From assembly GCF_009497895.1 (NCBI RefSeq), contig NZ_CP033116.1, forward strand, positions 1,116,001 to 1,180,000: 64,000 nucleotides of DNA. Direction: 5' to 3'. Positions within the stretch are counted from its first letter, which is position 1. Each line of letters starts with the position of its first letter. Below the pieces are notes generated by a model. The model was given only the letters and a program-made list of their open reading frames with translations. It did not search any database and had not been told where the DNA came from. Below are positions 10,607-19,986 of the stretch, one piece after another. The position numbers and the translations under genes were made by a program. This DNA comes from Halopseudomonas pelagia (GTDB lineage Bacteria; Pseudomonadota; Gammaproteobacteria; Pseudomonadales; Pseudomonadaceae).

Positions 10607-11201
10607 GCCGGTTATAGCCAGTTTGTATCTGGCTTCAGCCTCTCCCCGGCGCAGCGTACTACTGTCGCAGATCGGCGTGGTGCATCGCCAGTTTGCCTGT
10701 GATGTCGATGAACAAGTTCTGCCTGGTGAGTCCGCGGAAGCCTACGTTGAGCGAGTTACCCTGGCCAAGGTGGCTGCCGGTCAGCAGCGGGTAGCTGCCG
10801 AAGCTGCAGCGGTGGTACTGGCAGCAGATACGGTGGTGGTACTGGACGGGCGCGTCCTTGGTAAACCGGTTGATCAGCAGCAGGCTACCGACGTGTTGCG
10901 CAGTCTGTCGGGTCGAGAGCATCAGGTTTTGACTGCGGTGGCTGTCGCCAGTGGTGAGCGTTGTGAATTGCTCAGGGTGGATACCACGGTATTTTTTCGG
11001 TCTTTGAGCGAGGCTGAAATTGCAGCTTACTGGGCCACCGGTGAACCTGCAGACAAGGCTGGCAGTTATGGTATTCAGGGCCTGGCAGCTGTATTCGTGC
11101 AGCGGATCGAAGGTAGTTACAGTGCGGTAGTCGGCCTGCCTTTGCTGGAAACGGCCGGTCTGTTAGCGGATTTTGGTATCGCCAGTTGGCAGCCGCTCTG
11201 A
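10596..11201 (+). CDS. maf: Maf/YhdE family nucleotide pyrophosphatase
   Basis: A 201-residue Maf protein, a house-cleaning pyrophosphatase acting on dTTP, UTP and modified pyrimidine nucleotides. Conserved parts are LASASPRRSVLLSQIG at the N-terminus, AADTVVVLDGRVLGKP with the catalytic Asp, and KAGSYGIQGLAAVFV with the VVGLPL end that mark the YhdE subgroup. The start is ATG 10596 inside the end of mreD; the frame is open upstream to 10539 but that part is mreD sequence in another frame. It sits in the usual place between mreD and rng. Confidence 0.94.
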   Translation: MYSEPVIASLYLASASPRRSVLLSQIGVVHRQFACDVDEQVLPGESAEAYVERVTLAKVAAGQQRVAAEAAAVVLAADTVVVLDGRVLGKPVDQQQATDVLRSLSGREHQVLTAVAVASGERCELLRVDTTVFFRSLSEAEIAAYWATGEPADKAGSYGIQGLAAVFVQRIEGSYSAVVGLPLLETAGLLADFGIASWQPL

Positions 11202-11254
11202 AATGGAATTCCGATTTCCGGTATTCTGAAGCACAGTGTCCAGACCGTTGAAAG

Positions 11255-11284
11255 GATCGCGAGCGAAGTCGCATTTCGGCGATC
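11255..11284 (+). other. Hairpin in the rng 5' leader
   Basis: GATCGC (11255-11260) and GCGATC (11279-11284) form a 6-bp stem around a region with a further GCGA/TCGC pairing. The 3' arm ends six bases before the GGAG ribosome site of rng. There is no T run, so it is not a terminator. Confidence 0.45.
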
Positions 11285-11299
11285 TGGTTTGGAGAGCGC

Positions 11300-12757
11300 A
11301 TGAGCGAAGAAATACTGATCAATGTCACGCCCATGGAAACCAGGGTCGCCCTGGTGGAAAACGGCGTGCTGCAGGAAGTGCACATCGAGCGCACGCTGCG
11401 TCGCGGTATTGTTGGCAATATTTACAAGGGCAAGGTGGTCCGGGTGTTGCCTGGGATGCAGGCGGCCTTCGTTGATATCGGCCTGGAACGTGCCGCCTTT
11501 ATTCATGCCTCCGAGGTGTCCGAGCGTGAAGGCTCGGCGGTAGAGCCGATCACCGCCTTGTTGCACGAGGGCCAGGCTCTGGTGGTGCAGGTCACCAAGG
11601 ATCCGATTGGCACCAAGGGCGCGCGCCTGACCACCCACCTGTCGATTCCATCCCGGTTTCTGGTCTATATGCCGCGCACGCCGCATGTGGGGATTTCCCT
11701 GAAGATCGAGGAAGAAAGCGAGCGCGAGCGGCTGAAACAGATCGTTGCCGATTGTGTTGCTTCTGAAGGGATCGAAGAGGCGGGGGGCTTTATTCTGCGC
11801 ACCGCCGCCGAAGCTGCGCGTGAAGATGAAATTCTCGCCGATATTCGCTATGTCCGCCGCCTGTGGCTGCAGATCTCGCAGCAGATTCAGGCTGCCCCTT
11901 CGCCTTCGGTCATCTATGAAGACCTGTCACTGGCGCTGCGCACCTTGCGTGATCTGGTCAGCCCGCGGACGGAAAAGGTGCGGGTGGATTCGCGCGAAAC
12001 CTTCCAGAAGATCGAAGTGTTTGTTCAGGAACTGATGCCGGCGGTATCCGGTTTTCTTGAGCACTATCCGGGTGAACGACCGATTTTTGACCTCTACGGC
12101 ATCGAAGACGAGATTCAGAAGGCCATGGAGCGGCGGGTCATGCTCAAGTCCGGCGGGCATCTGGTCATCGATCAGACCGAAGCAATGACTACCATTGATG
12201 TGAATACCGGCGCGTTTGTTGGTCATCGCAACCTGGAAGAAACCATTTTCAAGACCAATCTGGAGGCCGCCACCTCCATCGCCCGGCAACTGCGGCTGCG
12301 CAACCTGGGCGGCATCATCATTATCGATTTCATCGATATGGAAGATGAAGAACACCAGCGCCAGGTGTTGCGCACCCTGGAAAAACAATTGGAACGCGAT
12401 CACGCCAAGACCAATATCATCGGTATAACCGAGCTGGGCCTGGTGCAGATGACACGCAAGCGCACCCGTGAAAGCCTCGAACAGATTCTCTGTGAGCCTT
12501 GCCCCTGTTGCTCAGGCCGCGGGATTCAAAAGACCCCGGAAAGCGTCTGCTATGAAATCTTCCGTGAAATTTTGCGTGAGGCGCGGGCCTATCAGGCCGG
12601 CGCTTACATGGTGCTGGCGTCGCAGTCGGTGATCGACCGCCTGCTGGATGAGGAATCCGGGCATGTTGCCGATCTGGAGATCTTTATCGAGCGCCCGATC
12701 AAGTTTCAGGTCGAGACGGTCTATACCCAGGAACAATATGACGTGGTGCTGATGTGA
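11300..12757 (+). CDS. rng: Ribonuclease G
   Basis: A 485-residue RNase G (CafA), an endoribonuclease that matures the 5' end of 16S rRNA and takes part in mRNA decay. The S1 domain spans about residues 35-125. The RNase E/G catalytic region follows, with MTTIDVNTGAFVG and IIDFIDM carrying the Mg-binding aspartates. Near residue 400-410 the CEPCPCCSGRG motif supplies the zinc-link cysteines. Length matches RNase G (no RNase E scaffold tail). GGAG precedes the ATG by five bases. A leader hairpin (11255-11284) ends just before the ribosome site. Confidence 0.96.
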   Translation: MSEEILINVTPMETRVALVENGVLQEVHIERTLRRGIVGNIYKGKVVRVLPGMQAAFVDIGLERAAFIHASEVSEREGSAVEPITALLHEGQALVVQVTKDPIGTKGARLTTHLSIPSRFLVYMPRTPHVGISLKIEEESERERLKQIVADCVASEGIEEAGGFILRTAAEAAREDEILADIRYVRRLWLQISQQIQAAPSPSVIYEDLSLALRTLRDLVSPRTEKVRVDSRETFQKIEVFVQELMPAVSGFLEHYPGERPIFDLYGIEDEIQKAMERRVMLKSGGHLVIDQTEAMTTIDVNTGAFVGHRNLEETIFKTNLEAATSIARQLRLRNLGGIIIIDFIDMEDEEHQRQVLRTLEKQLERDHAKTNIIGITELGLVQMTRKRTRESLEQILCEPCPCCSGRGIQKTPESVCYEIFREILREARAYQAGAYMVLASQSVIDRLLDEESGHVADLEIFIERPIKFQVETVYTQEQYDVVLM

Positions 12758-12773
12758 TGAAGGGCTGACCTCA

Positions 12774-15700
12774 ATGCGCTGGCAACGCTGGTTAAAGCGT
12801 ACCCTGGATGGGCTGATCGTGCTGCTGGTGGCCTGGTTGCTGTTGGCCGCTGCCTACGTCAGCCTGGGCCGTCAGTTTGTGCCGGCGATAGCCGATTATC
12901 AGACGCAGTTGCTCGACTGGACCGAAGAGAAAACCGGTCGCTACATTCTGCTCGATAGCCTTGCCGGCGAAATGCAGGGCGCTCATCCGGTATTGAGCCT
13001 GCGCGGTCTGCAGGTGCATGCGGATGCCAGTCCGGACAGTCCGGTGCTGTTTGCGCTGGAAGACGTTACTGCCAGGATCGACATCTGGTCCAGCCTCTGG
13101 CAGCAGCGCCTGGTGATGGATGCGCTGCAGGTCGAGGGCTTGGCGTTGGAGTTGGTAGAGAATGCCGAGGGTCGCTGGCGGCTCTACGGGCTGGGTGAGC
13201 TGCAGACCAGTCAGTTGGGTCTGGACCAGGCGCTGGAACTGCTGTTTGACCAGCGTCGGATCACCTTGCTGAATACGCAGATTCAGATCAGCCCCTACGC
13301 CCAGCCCCAGTGGCTGTTTCGCAATGGTGATCTGACGCTGCTCAATGGGGCTGACTGGCAGCGACTGGATGCCCAGGTGCGCTTACCTGACGGCCAGCAG
13401 ATCCGTCTGCAGGCCAATGCACCCGAGGTGTTTCGCCGCTGGGAAGAGACCCAGCTGAGTTTCTTCCTTGAGTTGCCTGCGCTGGACTGGTCTCGCTATC
13501 TGCCGCCCAATCTGCTGGAGTCTGCCCGTTTGCAAGAGCTGGTCGCGGGCGGGCGCTTCTGGGGTAACTGGGGTGAGCAGCGATTACAGGCGCTGCAAGG
13601 TCAGGTCGTGGTGCCGAGGTTACAAATGGCGACTGATCAGCCGGTGCCGCTGATCCGCGACTTGCTCGCCGATTTCAGTTTCCAACAGGGTGCTACGCAG
13701 CGTGTGCAGGTCGACAACCTGATGTTGCGCCTGGATGAGCGTGCCTGGCCTAAAACCCGTGTGCAACTGGAGCGGGACACCGCGCAGGGCGACTGGCAGC
13801 TACGCATGGACAGCTTGCCGCTGGCGCTGCTCAGCCAATTGTTACCCCCTTTTATCACCGAAGATCGCCAGCGCGAACGCCTTGCGACGCTCAATCCAAC
13901 TGGGTTCCTGCGTGATATTCACCTGCGCGGCACTGCCGATCTGAAGGATCTCGGCGGCCTGCAGATCGACGCTGCCCTGGACCGGATCGGGGTGCAGGCC
14001 TGGGAAGGCGTGCCTGCGCTGAACGGCATCAGCGGCACGATGGCTGGCAGTGCTGCCGCCGGAGAGCTGCGCGTCGACAGTCATGACTGGGGCATGCATC
14101 TGCCGCGGCTGTTCCCGCAAGCCTGGGCGTTTGAACGGTTGCAGGGGAAAATGGCCTGGCAATGGGCGCAAGAATCCGGCCTGGGCCTGGATGCCTCGGG
14201 CTTGAAGGTCACCGCCGAGGAAGGACCTATAGCAGTTGATCTCAACTTGCAGCTTCCACCCCCGGGTGGCGTTCCGAACATGGACCTCCAGGTGTCCCTG
14301 CGCGATAGCGATGCGCTGTATGCCGACCGTTACCTGCCGACTTCCGCTACCGGGTTCAGCCCTAAATTGGCCGAATGGTTGGCCGCTGCAGAGTTTCAGG
14401 GCCAGGTGCCGCTGGCGGTGTTTCAGTATCAGGGATCACTATTGCGCGGCGCCGGTCCAGATGAGCGCCAGCTCAAGCTGTACCTGCAGGTCGAACAGGG
14501 CAGTTTGGCGTTTCGTCCGGGCTGGCCCAGGCTGGAACAGGCCCATGGCGTAGTGCGGCTGAACAATACGGAGTTGGATATCCAGCCCGCCGAAGCGCAA
14601 CTGCTGGATACCCGCTTGAGCGACGTAAAGGTCAGCACGCGGCGTGAAAACGCCCAAGCGCCCGTGTTGTTGAGTATTTCCGGGCATGCCGAAGGGCCGC
14701 TGGCCAATGCCCTGACGATCATGCAGGACACGCCTCTGGCACAAACTACCGGTGACCCTTTAAACGGCTGGCAGGGCACCGGCGAGCTGAGTGGCGATAT
14801 CGCTCTGACGCTCCCGCTTGAGGGGCAGCAGGCTCCATCAATACAGATCAATTGGCAGGCAAAAGCAGATCAGCTGCTGATACCCCAGCTGCAAACACCG
14901 TTGACCAAGGTCACCGGGGATTTTGAGTTTGATCTGCAACAAGGGATCAAGGCCCGGGACCTCAAAGCCGAGGTGCTGGGTGGGCCTGTCAGCGGAAGCA
15001 TTGATGGTGTGGTCGGTGAGCAGCGTGTGCAACTTAGCGGACGGCACAGCATGGATAACCTGCGTGGCTGGCCGTTACTTGCGGCCATGCCGGCCGGATT
15101 GGTCGACGGCGAAACGCGCTGGCAGGGCACGGTGACACTGGGTACCGGGCAGCAGCGCATTGAGATAAACAGCGACCTGGAAGGCGTCAGTCTGGACTTG
15201 CCCGGCCCCCTGGCCAAGCCGGCCGCGAGCCGCTTGCCGAGCACGCTGACGCTACGTCTGAATGAGCAGCGCCAGCGCTGGGATTTCAGGCTGGGAGCGG
15301 ACCTTGCCGGGCAACTACAGGTGGTCGATGGTGCACCGAGTGGTGAGCTCGCCTATCGCACCGAGCTGGCGCCTGCGGGTACTGCCTCGGGCCTGAATGT
15401 TCGTGCGCGATTGAATGATCTGGATCTGGATGAATGGCAGCGCTGGTGGGAGACCCATCAGTTTGCGCTGCCGGAAGCGAAGGAGCTGCAGCCGTTGCGC
15501 GGCACTGCGAGCGAGGTCGTCAGCGCGGTGGATCTGCGCGCTGAACGTTTTTCCGGCTTCGGCCAGGAGTTGGAGGGGCTCGCGGTAACAGGTGTACGCG
15601 TTGATAGCGGCTGGCTGTTTGATATCGATCAGACGCGTATTCGCGGCCAGGTGACGTTGCCCGATGCCACATCCGAGCCACTGCAGGTGAATTTGCAACG

Positions 15701-16631
15701 GTTGCAGCTTGAGCGTCCGGCCGATGCTCAGACAGATGATGCATTGGCTAAACCATTGCTGCCCGAGGACAGCCTGCGCATGGTCAAGCCGAGCACGCTA
15801 CCGCCGGTGGATCTGCATATTGACCAGCTCTATTGGGCCGGTGAGCCCGTGGGGGCGGTGGACATGCGTCTGCGACCCGACGCGTCAGGGGCAAAAATTC
15901 GTGATCTGAGCGTCAACCTGCGTGGCTTGCAGCTGACCGGAGAGCTGGACTGGCGGGAAGCGGGGCCACGTAGCCACTTCAAGGGACAGATGCGCGCTGA
16001 CGACATGGGTGATGTGTTGAAAGCCTGGCATTATGCGCCCACACTGACCAGCGACAGCTTTGCCATGCAGGCCGATTTGAGCTGGCCCGGCTCGCCCATC
16101 TTTTTCGCTCTCAGCCGCAGCACCGGTCAGCTCCAGCTACAGGCCAAGGACGGCGCGCTACAGAGCGGCGAGGGCGGCGCTGATGCATTGCGCATTTTCG
16201 GCCTGCTGAACTTCAATGCCTTTACCCGGCGCCTGCGCCTGGATTTCAGTGATCTGTTCGGCAGTGGTACCGCTTACGATACTTTGAACGGTGACCTGGT
16301 GTTCACCGATGGGACCATGCACACCGTTAGCCCATTGGTGATGGATGGGCCTGGCGCCAAGCTGCAACTGGACGGCAAATTGGACCTGGCGGCGGACCAG
16401 ATTGACATGGGTTTGCTGGTCACCTTGCCAGTGACCAACAATCTGCCGCTGGCCGCGCTACTGGTCGGTGCGCCCTATATCGGCGGTGCGCTGTTCATCG
16501 CTGACAAGATTCTGGGTGATCGGGTAGCACGCTTTGCCTCGGTAAAATACAAGATCAGTGGCGACTGGAAACAGCCCAGCGTGGAATTTGACCGCGCGTT
16601 TGACAACAAAGCCGCCCTGGAGGAGGACTGA
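12774..16631 (+). CDS. yhdP: YhdP, AsmA-like envelope phospholipid transport protein
   Basis: A 1285-residue protein, close in length to E. coli YhdP (1266). One membrane segment near residues 10-32 anchors it in the inner membrane; the rest is a long periplasmic chain of beta-rich repeats of the AsmA/TamB type, expected to form a hydrophobic groove spanning the periplasm. YhdP, TamB and YdbH carry phospholipids to the outer membrane. The C-terminal AsmA-like domain contains GLLNFNAFTRRLRLDFSD and ends with a small hydrophobic helix (LPLAALLVGAPYIGG). The order rng-yhdP-nitrilase-tldD is that of P. aeruginosa. Confidence 0.93.
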   Translation: MRWQRWLKRTLDGLIVLLVAWLLLAAAYVSLGRQFVPAIADYQTQLLDWTEEKTGRYILLDSLAGEMQGAHPVLSLRGLQVHADASPDSPVLFALEDVTARIDIWSSLWQQRLVMDALQVEGLALELVENAEGRWRLYGLGELQTSQLGLDQALELLFDQRRITLLNTQIQISPYAQPQWLFRNGDLTLLNGADWQRLDAQVRLPDGQQIRLQANAPEVFRRWEETQLSFFLELPALDWSRYLPPNLLESARLQELVAGGRFWGNWGEQRLQALQGQVVVPRLQMATDQPVPLIRDLLADFSFQQGATQRVQVDNLMLRLDERAWPKTRVQLERDTAQGDWQLRMDSLPLALLSQLLPPFITEDRQRERLATLNPTGFLRDIHLRGTADLKDLGGLQIDAALDRIGVQAWEGVPALNGISGTMAGSAAAGELRVDSHDWGMHLPRLFPQAWAFERLQGKMAWQWAQESGLGLDASGLKVTAEEGPIAVDLNLQLPPPGGVPNMDLQVSLRDSDALYADRYLPTSATGFSPKLAEWLAAAEFQGQVPLAVFQYQGSLLRGAGPDERQLKLYLQVEQGSLAFRPGWPRLEQAHGVVRLNNTELDIQPAEAQLLDTRLSDVKVSTRRENAQAPVLLSISGHAEGPLANALTIMQDTPLAQTTGDPLNGWQGTGELSGDIALTLPLEGQQAPSIQINWQAKADQLLIPQLQTPLTKVTGDFEFDLQQGIKARDLKAEVLGGPVSGSIDGVVGEQRVQLSGRHSMDNLRGWPLLAAMPAGLVDGETRWQGTVTLGTGQQRIEINSDLEGVSLDLPGPLAKPAASRLPSTLTLRLNEQRQRWDFRLGADLAGQLQVVDGAPSGELAYRTELAPAGTASGLNVRARLNDLDLDEWQRWWETHQFALPEAKELQPLRGTASEVVSAVDLRAERFSGFGQELEGLAVTGVRVDSGWLFDIDQTRIRGQVTLPDATSEPLQVNLQRLQLERPADAQTDDALAKPLLPEDSLRMVKPSTLPPVDLHIDQLYWAGEPVGAVDMRLRPDASGAKIRDLSVNLRGLQLTGELDWREAGPRSHFKGQMRADDMGDVLKAWHYAPTLTSDSFAMQADLSWPGSPIFFALSRSTGQLQLQAKDGALQSGEGGADALRIFGLLNFNAFTRRLRLDFSDLFGSGTAYDTLNGDLVFTDGTMHTVSPLVMDGPGAKLQLDGKLDLAADQIDMGLLVTLPVTNNLPLAALLVGAPYIGGALFIADKILGDRVARFASVKYKISGDWKQPSVEFDRAFDNKAALEED

Positions 16632-16632
16632 G

Positions 16633-17493
16633 ATGCATCAAGTTGCAGCCATACAAATGATCAGCGGTCCGGACGTACACGCGAACCTGACCCGCGCTGG
16701 CGAGCTGATCGCCCGCGCCGCCGCCCAGGGTGCGCGCTTGCTGCTGCTGCCGGAATGCTTCGCGCTGTTTGGCAGCCCCCACCTGGCCAGAGTCGCCGAG
16801 GAAGAGGCCAGCGGTGCCCGGCCGATCCAGCAATTTTTAGCCGACCAGGCTGAGCGCCATGGGGTATGGCTGGTCGGCGGCAGTATTCCGCTGCCGCGCA
16901 AGCCTGGCGGCAAAGCCATGGCGGCCTGCCTGGTGTTCGACGATCATGGTCGCGAAGTGGCTCGCTACGACAAGCTGCATCTGTTCGATGTGGAAGTCGC
17001 CGACAATCAGCGCAGCTATCAGGAATCGCGTGATTATGGCTACGGCGATCAACTGGTGTGCATCGATACACCGGTCGGTCGAGTCGGGCTGAGCATCTGT
17101 TATGATCTGCGTTTCGCCGAGCTGTACCTGGCGCTGCGTCGTGCGGGCGCTGAGCTGATAGTCGTGCCCTCGGCTTTCACTGCGGTTACCGGCGCGGCGC
17201 ACTGGGATATTCTGCTGCGCGCGCGGGCGGCCGAAACCCAGTGTTACATACTGGCTGCCAACCAGGGTGGGCTTCACCCGGGGGGGCGTGAGACCTTTGG
17301 TCACAGTTGCCTTGTCGACCCCTGGGGCGAGATCCAGGCCGGCATGGACCAGGGTGAGGGCGTGGTTATTGGCGCTCTGGACCCGGAATATCTTGAGTCT
17401 GTGCGCGGGCGGATGCCCGTGCTACAGCACCGTCGTTTTGCCGCTGTGGACACTATTGTCCCAGCAGCCAAGGAGTCCCAAACGCATGAGTAA
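16633..17493 (+). CDS. Nitrilase-superfamily carbon-nitrogen hydrolase (Nit1 / omega-amidase group)
   Basis: A 286-residue cytoplasmic amidase. The Glu-Lys-Cys triad is complete: Glu41 ([10 protein letters not shown]), Lys114 ([10 protein letters not shown]) and Cys156 ([10 protein letters not shown]). The [10 protein letters not shown] segment and the length point to the branch that includes Nit1, which hydrolyses deaminated glutathione as a metabolite-repair step; the exact substrate is not proven by sequence. The start is ATG 16633 with AGGAGG six bases upstream; longer frames upstream lie inside yhdP. Its stop overlaps the tldD start by eight bases, implying coupled translation. Confidence 0.9.
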   Translation: MHQVAAIQMISGPDVHANLTRAGELIARAAAQGARLLLLPECFALFGSPHLARVAEEEASGARPIQQFLADQAERHGVWLVGGSIPLPRKPGGKAMAACLVFDDHGREVARYDKLHLFDVEVADNQRSYQESRDYGYGDQLVCIDTPVGRVGLSICYDLRFAELYLALRRAGAELIVVPSAFTAVTGAAHWDILLRARAAETQCYILAANQGGLHPGGRETFGHSCLVDPWGEIQAGMDQGEGVVIGALDPEYLESVRGRMPVLQHRRFAAVDTIVPAAKESQTHE

Positions 17494-18928
17494 TCTGCTC
17501 GCACAAGTCGAGAGCCGTCTGTTGATGCCGGCCGAACTGAGTCCCGACCACATTGCCAATGTGCTGGGTCAAATCGTCTCCGCTCCGGGCGTAGATGCGG
17601 CCGATCTGTATTTTCAGCATCAGATCAGCGAGTCCTGGGTGCTGGAAGACGGTATCGTCAAGGATGGCAGTTTCAATGTCGACCAGGGTGTCGGCGTGCG
17701 TGCTCAGTCCGGCGAGAAAACCGGCTTTGCCTACAGCAATGACATCCGCATGCCAGCCTTGAGTCAGGCGGTTGGCGCGGCGCGCTCCATAGCGCGCGCT
17801 GGCCAGGCGGGCAGTGTGCAGGCGTGGAAGCGTGGCAACAGTCAGCCGCTCTATGCAGCAGACAACCCACTGGATGTGATGCCCCAGGCTGACAAAGTGA
17901 CCTTCCTGCAACGTCTGGATGCCTACACGCGTAGTCTGGATTCGCGTATTACCCAGGTCAGCGTCAGCCTTGGCGGCGTGCATGACACCGTGCTGGTGGC
18001 TGCCAGTGATGGCACCTGGGCAGGTGATATCCGCCCGCTGATCCGCCTGAATGTCAGTGTCATTATCGAACACAACGGTCGGCGTGAGCGTGGCAGCTTT
18101 GGCGGCGGCGGACGCACCGATTACCGCTTTTTCGAAGCAGAAGAGCGCGCTCTCGGCTATGCCCGGGAGGCGGTGCGTCAGGCGGTAGTCAATCTCGAAG
18201 CCATACCGGCACCGGCAGGGGCGATGCCGGTGGTCATGGGTCCGGGCTGGTCCGGCGTGCTGTTGCATGAAGCGGTCGGCCATGGTCTGGAAGGTGACTT
18301 CAACCGCAAGGGCAGCTCAGCTTACAGCGGCCGGGTGGGTGAAAAAGTTGCCTCCAGCCTGTGTACCATCGTTGACGATGGCACTATTCCCGAGCGGCGT
18401 GGCTCATTGAGCGTGGACGATGAGGGCAATCAAACCAACTGCACCACCTTGATCGAGAACGGCATTCTCAAGGGCTATATGCAGGACAAACTGAATGCCC
18501 GGCTGATGGGCGTGCCAGCCACCGGTAACGGTCGCCGCGAGTCCTACGCCCACCTGCCGATGCCGCGCATGACCAACACCTATATGCTGGCGGGCGAAAG
18601 CGATCCGGAAGATATTATTCGCTCGGTCAAGAAAGGCATCTATTGCGCCAATCTGGGCGGTGGGCAGGTGGATATCACCAGCGGCAAGTTCGTATTTTCT
18701 ACCAGCGAAGCCTATCTGATCGAAGACGGCAAAATTACCGCGCCGGTCAAAGGCGCGACGCTGATTGGTAATGGCCCGGAAGTGATGAACCGCGTGTCCA
18801 TGGTCGGCCATGACCTGAAACTCGACAGCGGCGTGGGCACCTGTGGCAAGGACGGTCAGTCCTTGCCAGTGGGTGTCGGTCAGCCGACGCTTAAGATCGA
18901 TCAGATTACCGTCGGCGGTACGGGCTGA
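17486..18928 (+). CDS. tldD: Metalloprotease TldD
   Basis: A 480-residue TldD, which with TldE/PmbA forms a zinc protease that trims unfolded peptides, and in some bacteria matures microcins or degrades CcdA. The zinc motif HEAVGH (HExxxH) is visible near residue 263 in [14 protein letters not shown]. The C-terminal [19 protein letters not shown] and [19 protein letters not shown] segments are typical of the family. The start is ATG 17486 with AAGGAG upstream; a longer frame from 17267 overlaps the nitrilase and is rejected. The TldE partner is not in this window. Confidence 0.95.
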   Translation: MSNLLAQVESRLLMPAELSPDHIANVLGQIVSAPGVDAADLYFQHQISESWVLEDGIVKDGSFNVDQGVGVRAQSGEKTGFAYSNDIRMPALSQAVGAARSIARAGQAGSVQAWKRGNSQPLYAADNPLDVMPQADKVTFLQRLDAYTRSLDSRITQVSVSLGGVHDTVLVAASDGTWAGDIRPLIRLNVSVIIEHNGRRERGSFGGGGRTDYRFFEAEERALGYAREAVRQAVVNLEAIPAPAGAMPVVMGPGWSGVLLHEAVGHGLEGDFNRKGSSAYSGRVGEKVASSLCTIVDDGTIPERRGSLSVDDEGNQTNCTTLIENGILKGYMQDKLNARLMGVPATGNGRRESYAHLPMPRMTNTYMLAGESDPEDIIRSVKKGIYCANLGGGQVDITSGKFVFSTSEAYLIEDGKITAPVKGATLIGNGPEVMNRVSMVGHDLKLDSGVGTCGKDGQSLPVGVGQPTLKIDQITVGGTG

Positions 18929-18946
18929 GCCTGCCCGTAGTGGGCA

Positions 18947-19052
18947 GGAGCGGCAAGCTACAAGCGGCAAGCGTCTAGTTGAAAGCGGCAGAGGCACCTT
19001 GACGCTCGTCTGGACCTGATCATCATCCTTGCAGCTTGCAGCTAGCGCTCCT
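18947..19052. repeat. Palindromic dispersed repeat, copy A (106 bp)
   Basis: The left arm begins AGGAGCGGCAAGCTACAAG and the right arm ends CTTGCAGCTTGCAGCTAGC then GCTCCT. The arms are inverted repeats of about 25 bases with a few mismatches and one offset. The right-arm core CTTGCAGCTTGCAGCT is identical to that of the copy at 52105-52224, and the left arms share AGCGGCAAGC. The right arm supplies the last codons and stop of the asparaginase gene. The element also fills the convergent gap after tldD and may act as a transcript end or stabiliser. Confidence 0.75.
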
Positions 19053-19524
19053 CAAAGCGCCCCGCGACGCGGTTCTTGCGAACACCGTCGGCGGGGAACA
19101 CCCGGCCGCTCATGGCGATATACACGCCCGGCTGGCAGGTGTTCAGAGCCCCGATCGCCAGGCCCAGATTAAACAGCGCGTCGGAATCGCGAAAGCGCGC
19201 AGGCTGCATGGCGCCGGTCAGCACTATCACCTTGCCGTCGATATCGGCCAGGCCCGCTGCGGTTACCGTCATGGTGTCGGTGCCGTGGGTGATCAGAATA
19301 TACTCGTGCGGGCAGGCTTTGATTTTGTCGTGAATCAGCCTGCGGTCGGTGTCATCCAGCTCCAGACTGTCTTTCTTCATCAATGACTCGACCGCATAGT
19401 CAAAACCGACACGGCCCTGCTCTAGCAACTCCGGGGCCACCGGGTCGCCAATCTGGTATTCACTCAAGGCATCGAAATAGACCTTGTCCAGGGTGCCACC
19501 GGTACTGAAAATCTGTATAAACAT
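19042..19524 (-). CDS. Single-domain asparaginase-like protein
   Basis: A 160-residue protein covering only the N-terminal domain of bacterial L-asparaginases. The catalytic threonine motif FSTGGTLDK is at residues 6-14, and the second triad motif ITHGTDTM near residue 80, followed by [15 protein letters not shown]. Full enzymes have about 330 residues and a C-terminal domain that helps build the active site of the neighbour subunit, so catalysis here is uncertain. Short proteins of this kind are annotated in other pseudomonads, as I recall, so it may be a family rather than a fragment. GGAG lies six bases before the ATG. Its stop codon lies in the arm of a palindromic repeat. Confidence 0.8.
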   Translation of the reverse strand: MFIQIFSTGGTLDKVYFDALSEYQIGDPVAPELLEQGRVGFDYAVESLMKKDSLELDDTDRRLIHDKIKACPHEYILITHGTDTMTVTAAGLADIDGKVIVLTGAMQPARFRDSDALFNLGLAIGALNTCQPGVYIAMSGRVFPADGVRKNRVAGRFEER

Positions 19525-19553
19525 GGCTTACTCCAAGGTTCAAGATAGCTAGT

Positions 19554-19973
19554 ATGCCTGTGCCTAACAGCAAACACAGCCCTGAACATCGCGCCGGACA
19601 TTGCGCCGCGAACAGTGCCGGAAGCGCCGAACAGACGTCTGCCCCGACGGCAGCCGTGAAAGTCTGGTGGGTTTATATGGTGCGGGCTGCCAATGGTCAC
19701 TTGTATACCGGCATCAGTACCGATCCGCATCGCCGACTGCTCCAGCACCAGCGCGGCAAAGGTGCGCGATTCTTTAATCGTAGCCCGGCAGTGGCGCTGG
19801 TGTGGTTTGAGCGCTGTACCGATCATTCCGATGCACTGCGTCAGGAGCGCTGCGTGAAGGCGCTGGCGAAGGCGACCAAGGAGCGACTGATCAGTCAGCT
19901 CAATGCCGAGCTATCAATTGCTGCGAGTAGCTGTGCAGCATCCGACGCACGCGCTAAGCTGGATCCACTTTGA
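19554..19973 (+). CDS. GIY-YIG nuclease-fold protein (UPF0213 / YhbQ type)
   Basis: A small protein of the single-domain GIY-YIG group. The core runs from [19 protein letters not shown] (the GIY-YIG strand pair) through [15 protein letters not shown] (with the conserved Arg) to a helical region. The metal-binding Glu of the family fits the RQERCVKAL helix. Function in the cell is unknown; related proteins have been linked to DNA repair or RNA handling. The first 34 residues are a low-complexity extension; an in-frame GTG at 19656 would give a compact 105-residue domain, so the start is uncertain. Only 29 bp separate it from the divergent asparaginase. Confidence 0.8.
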   Translation: MPVPNSKHSPEHRAGHCAANSAGSAEQTSAPTAAVKVWWVYMVRAANGHLYTGISTDPHRRLLQHQRGKGARFFNRSPAVALVWFERCTDHSDALRQERCVKALAKATKERLISQLNAELSIAASSCAASDARAKLDPL

Positions 19974-19986
19974 CAGGAGAATTCCG

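Noticed and set aside
11208..11240. AlgU (sigma-E-type) promoter in front of rng
   Set aside because: GGAATT and TCTGA are present, but they are only 14 bases apart, less than the usual 16-17.
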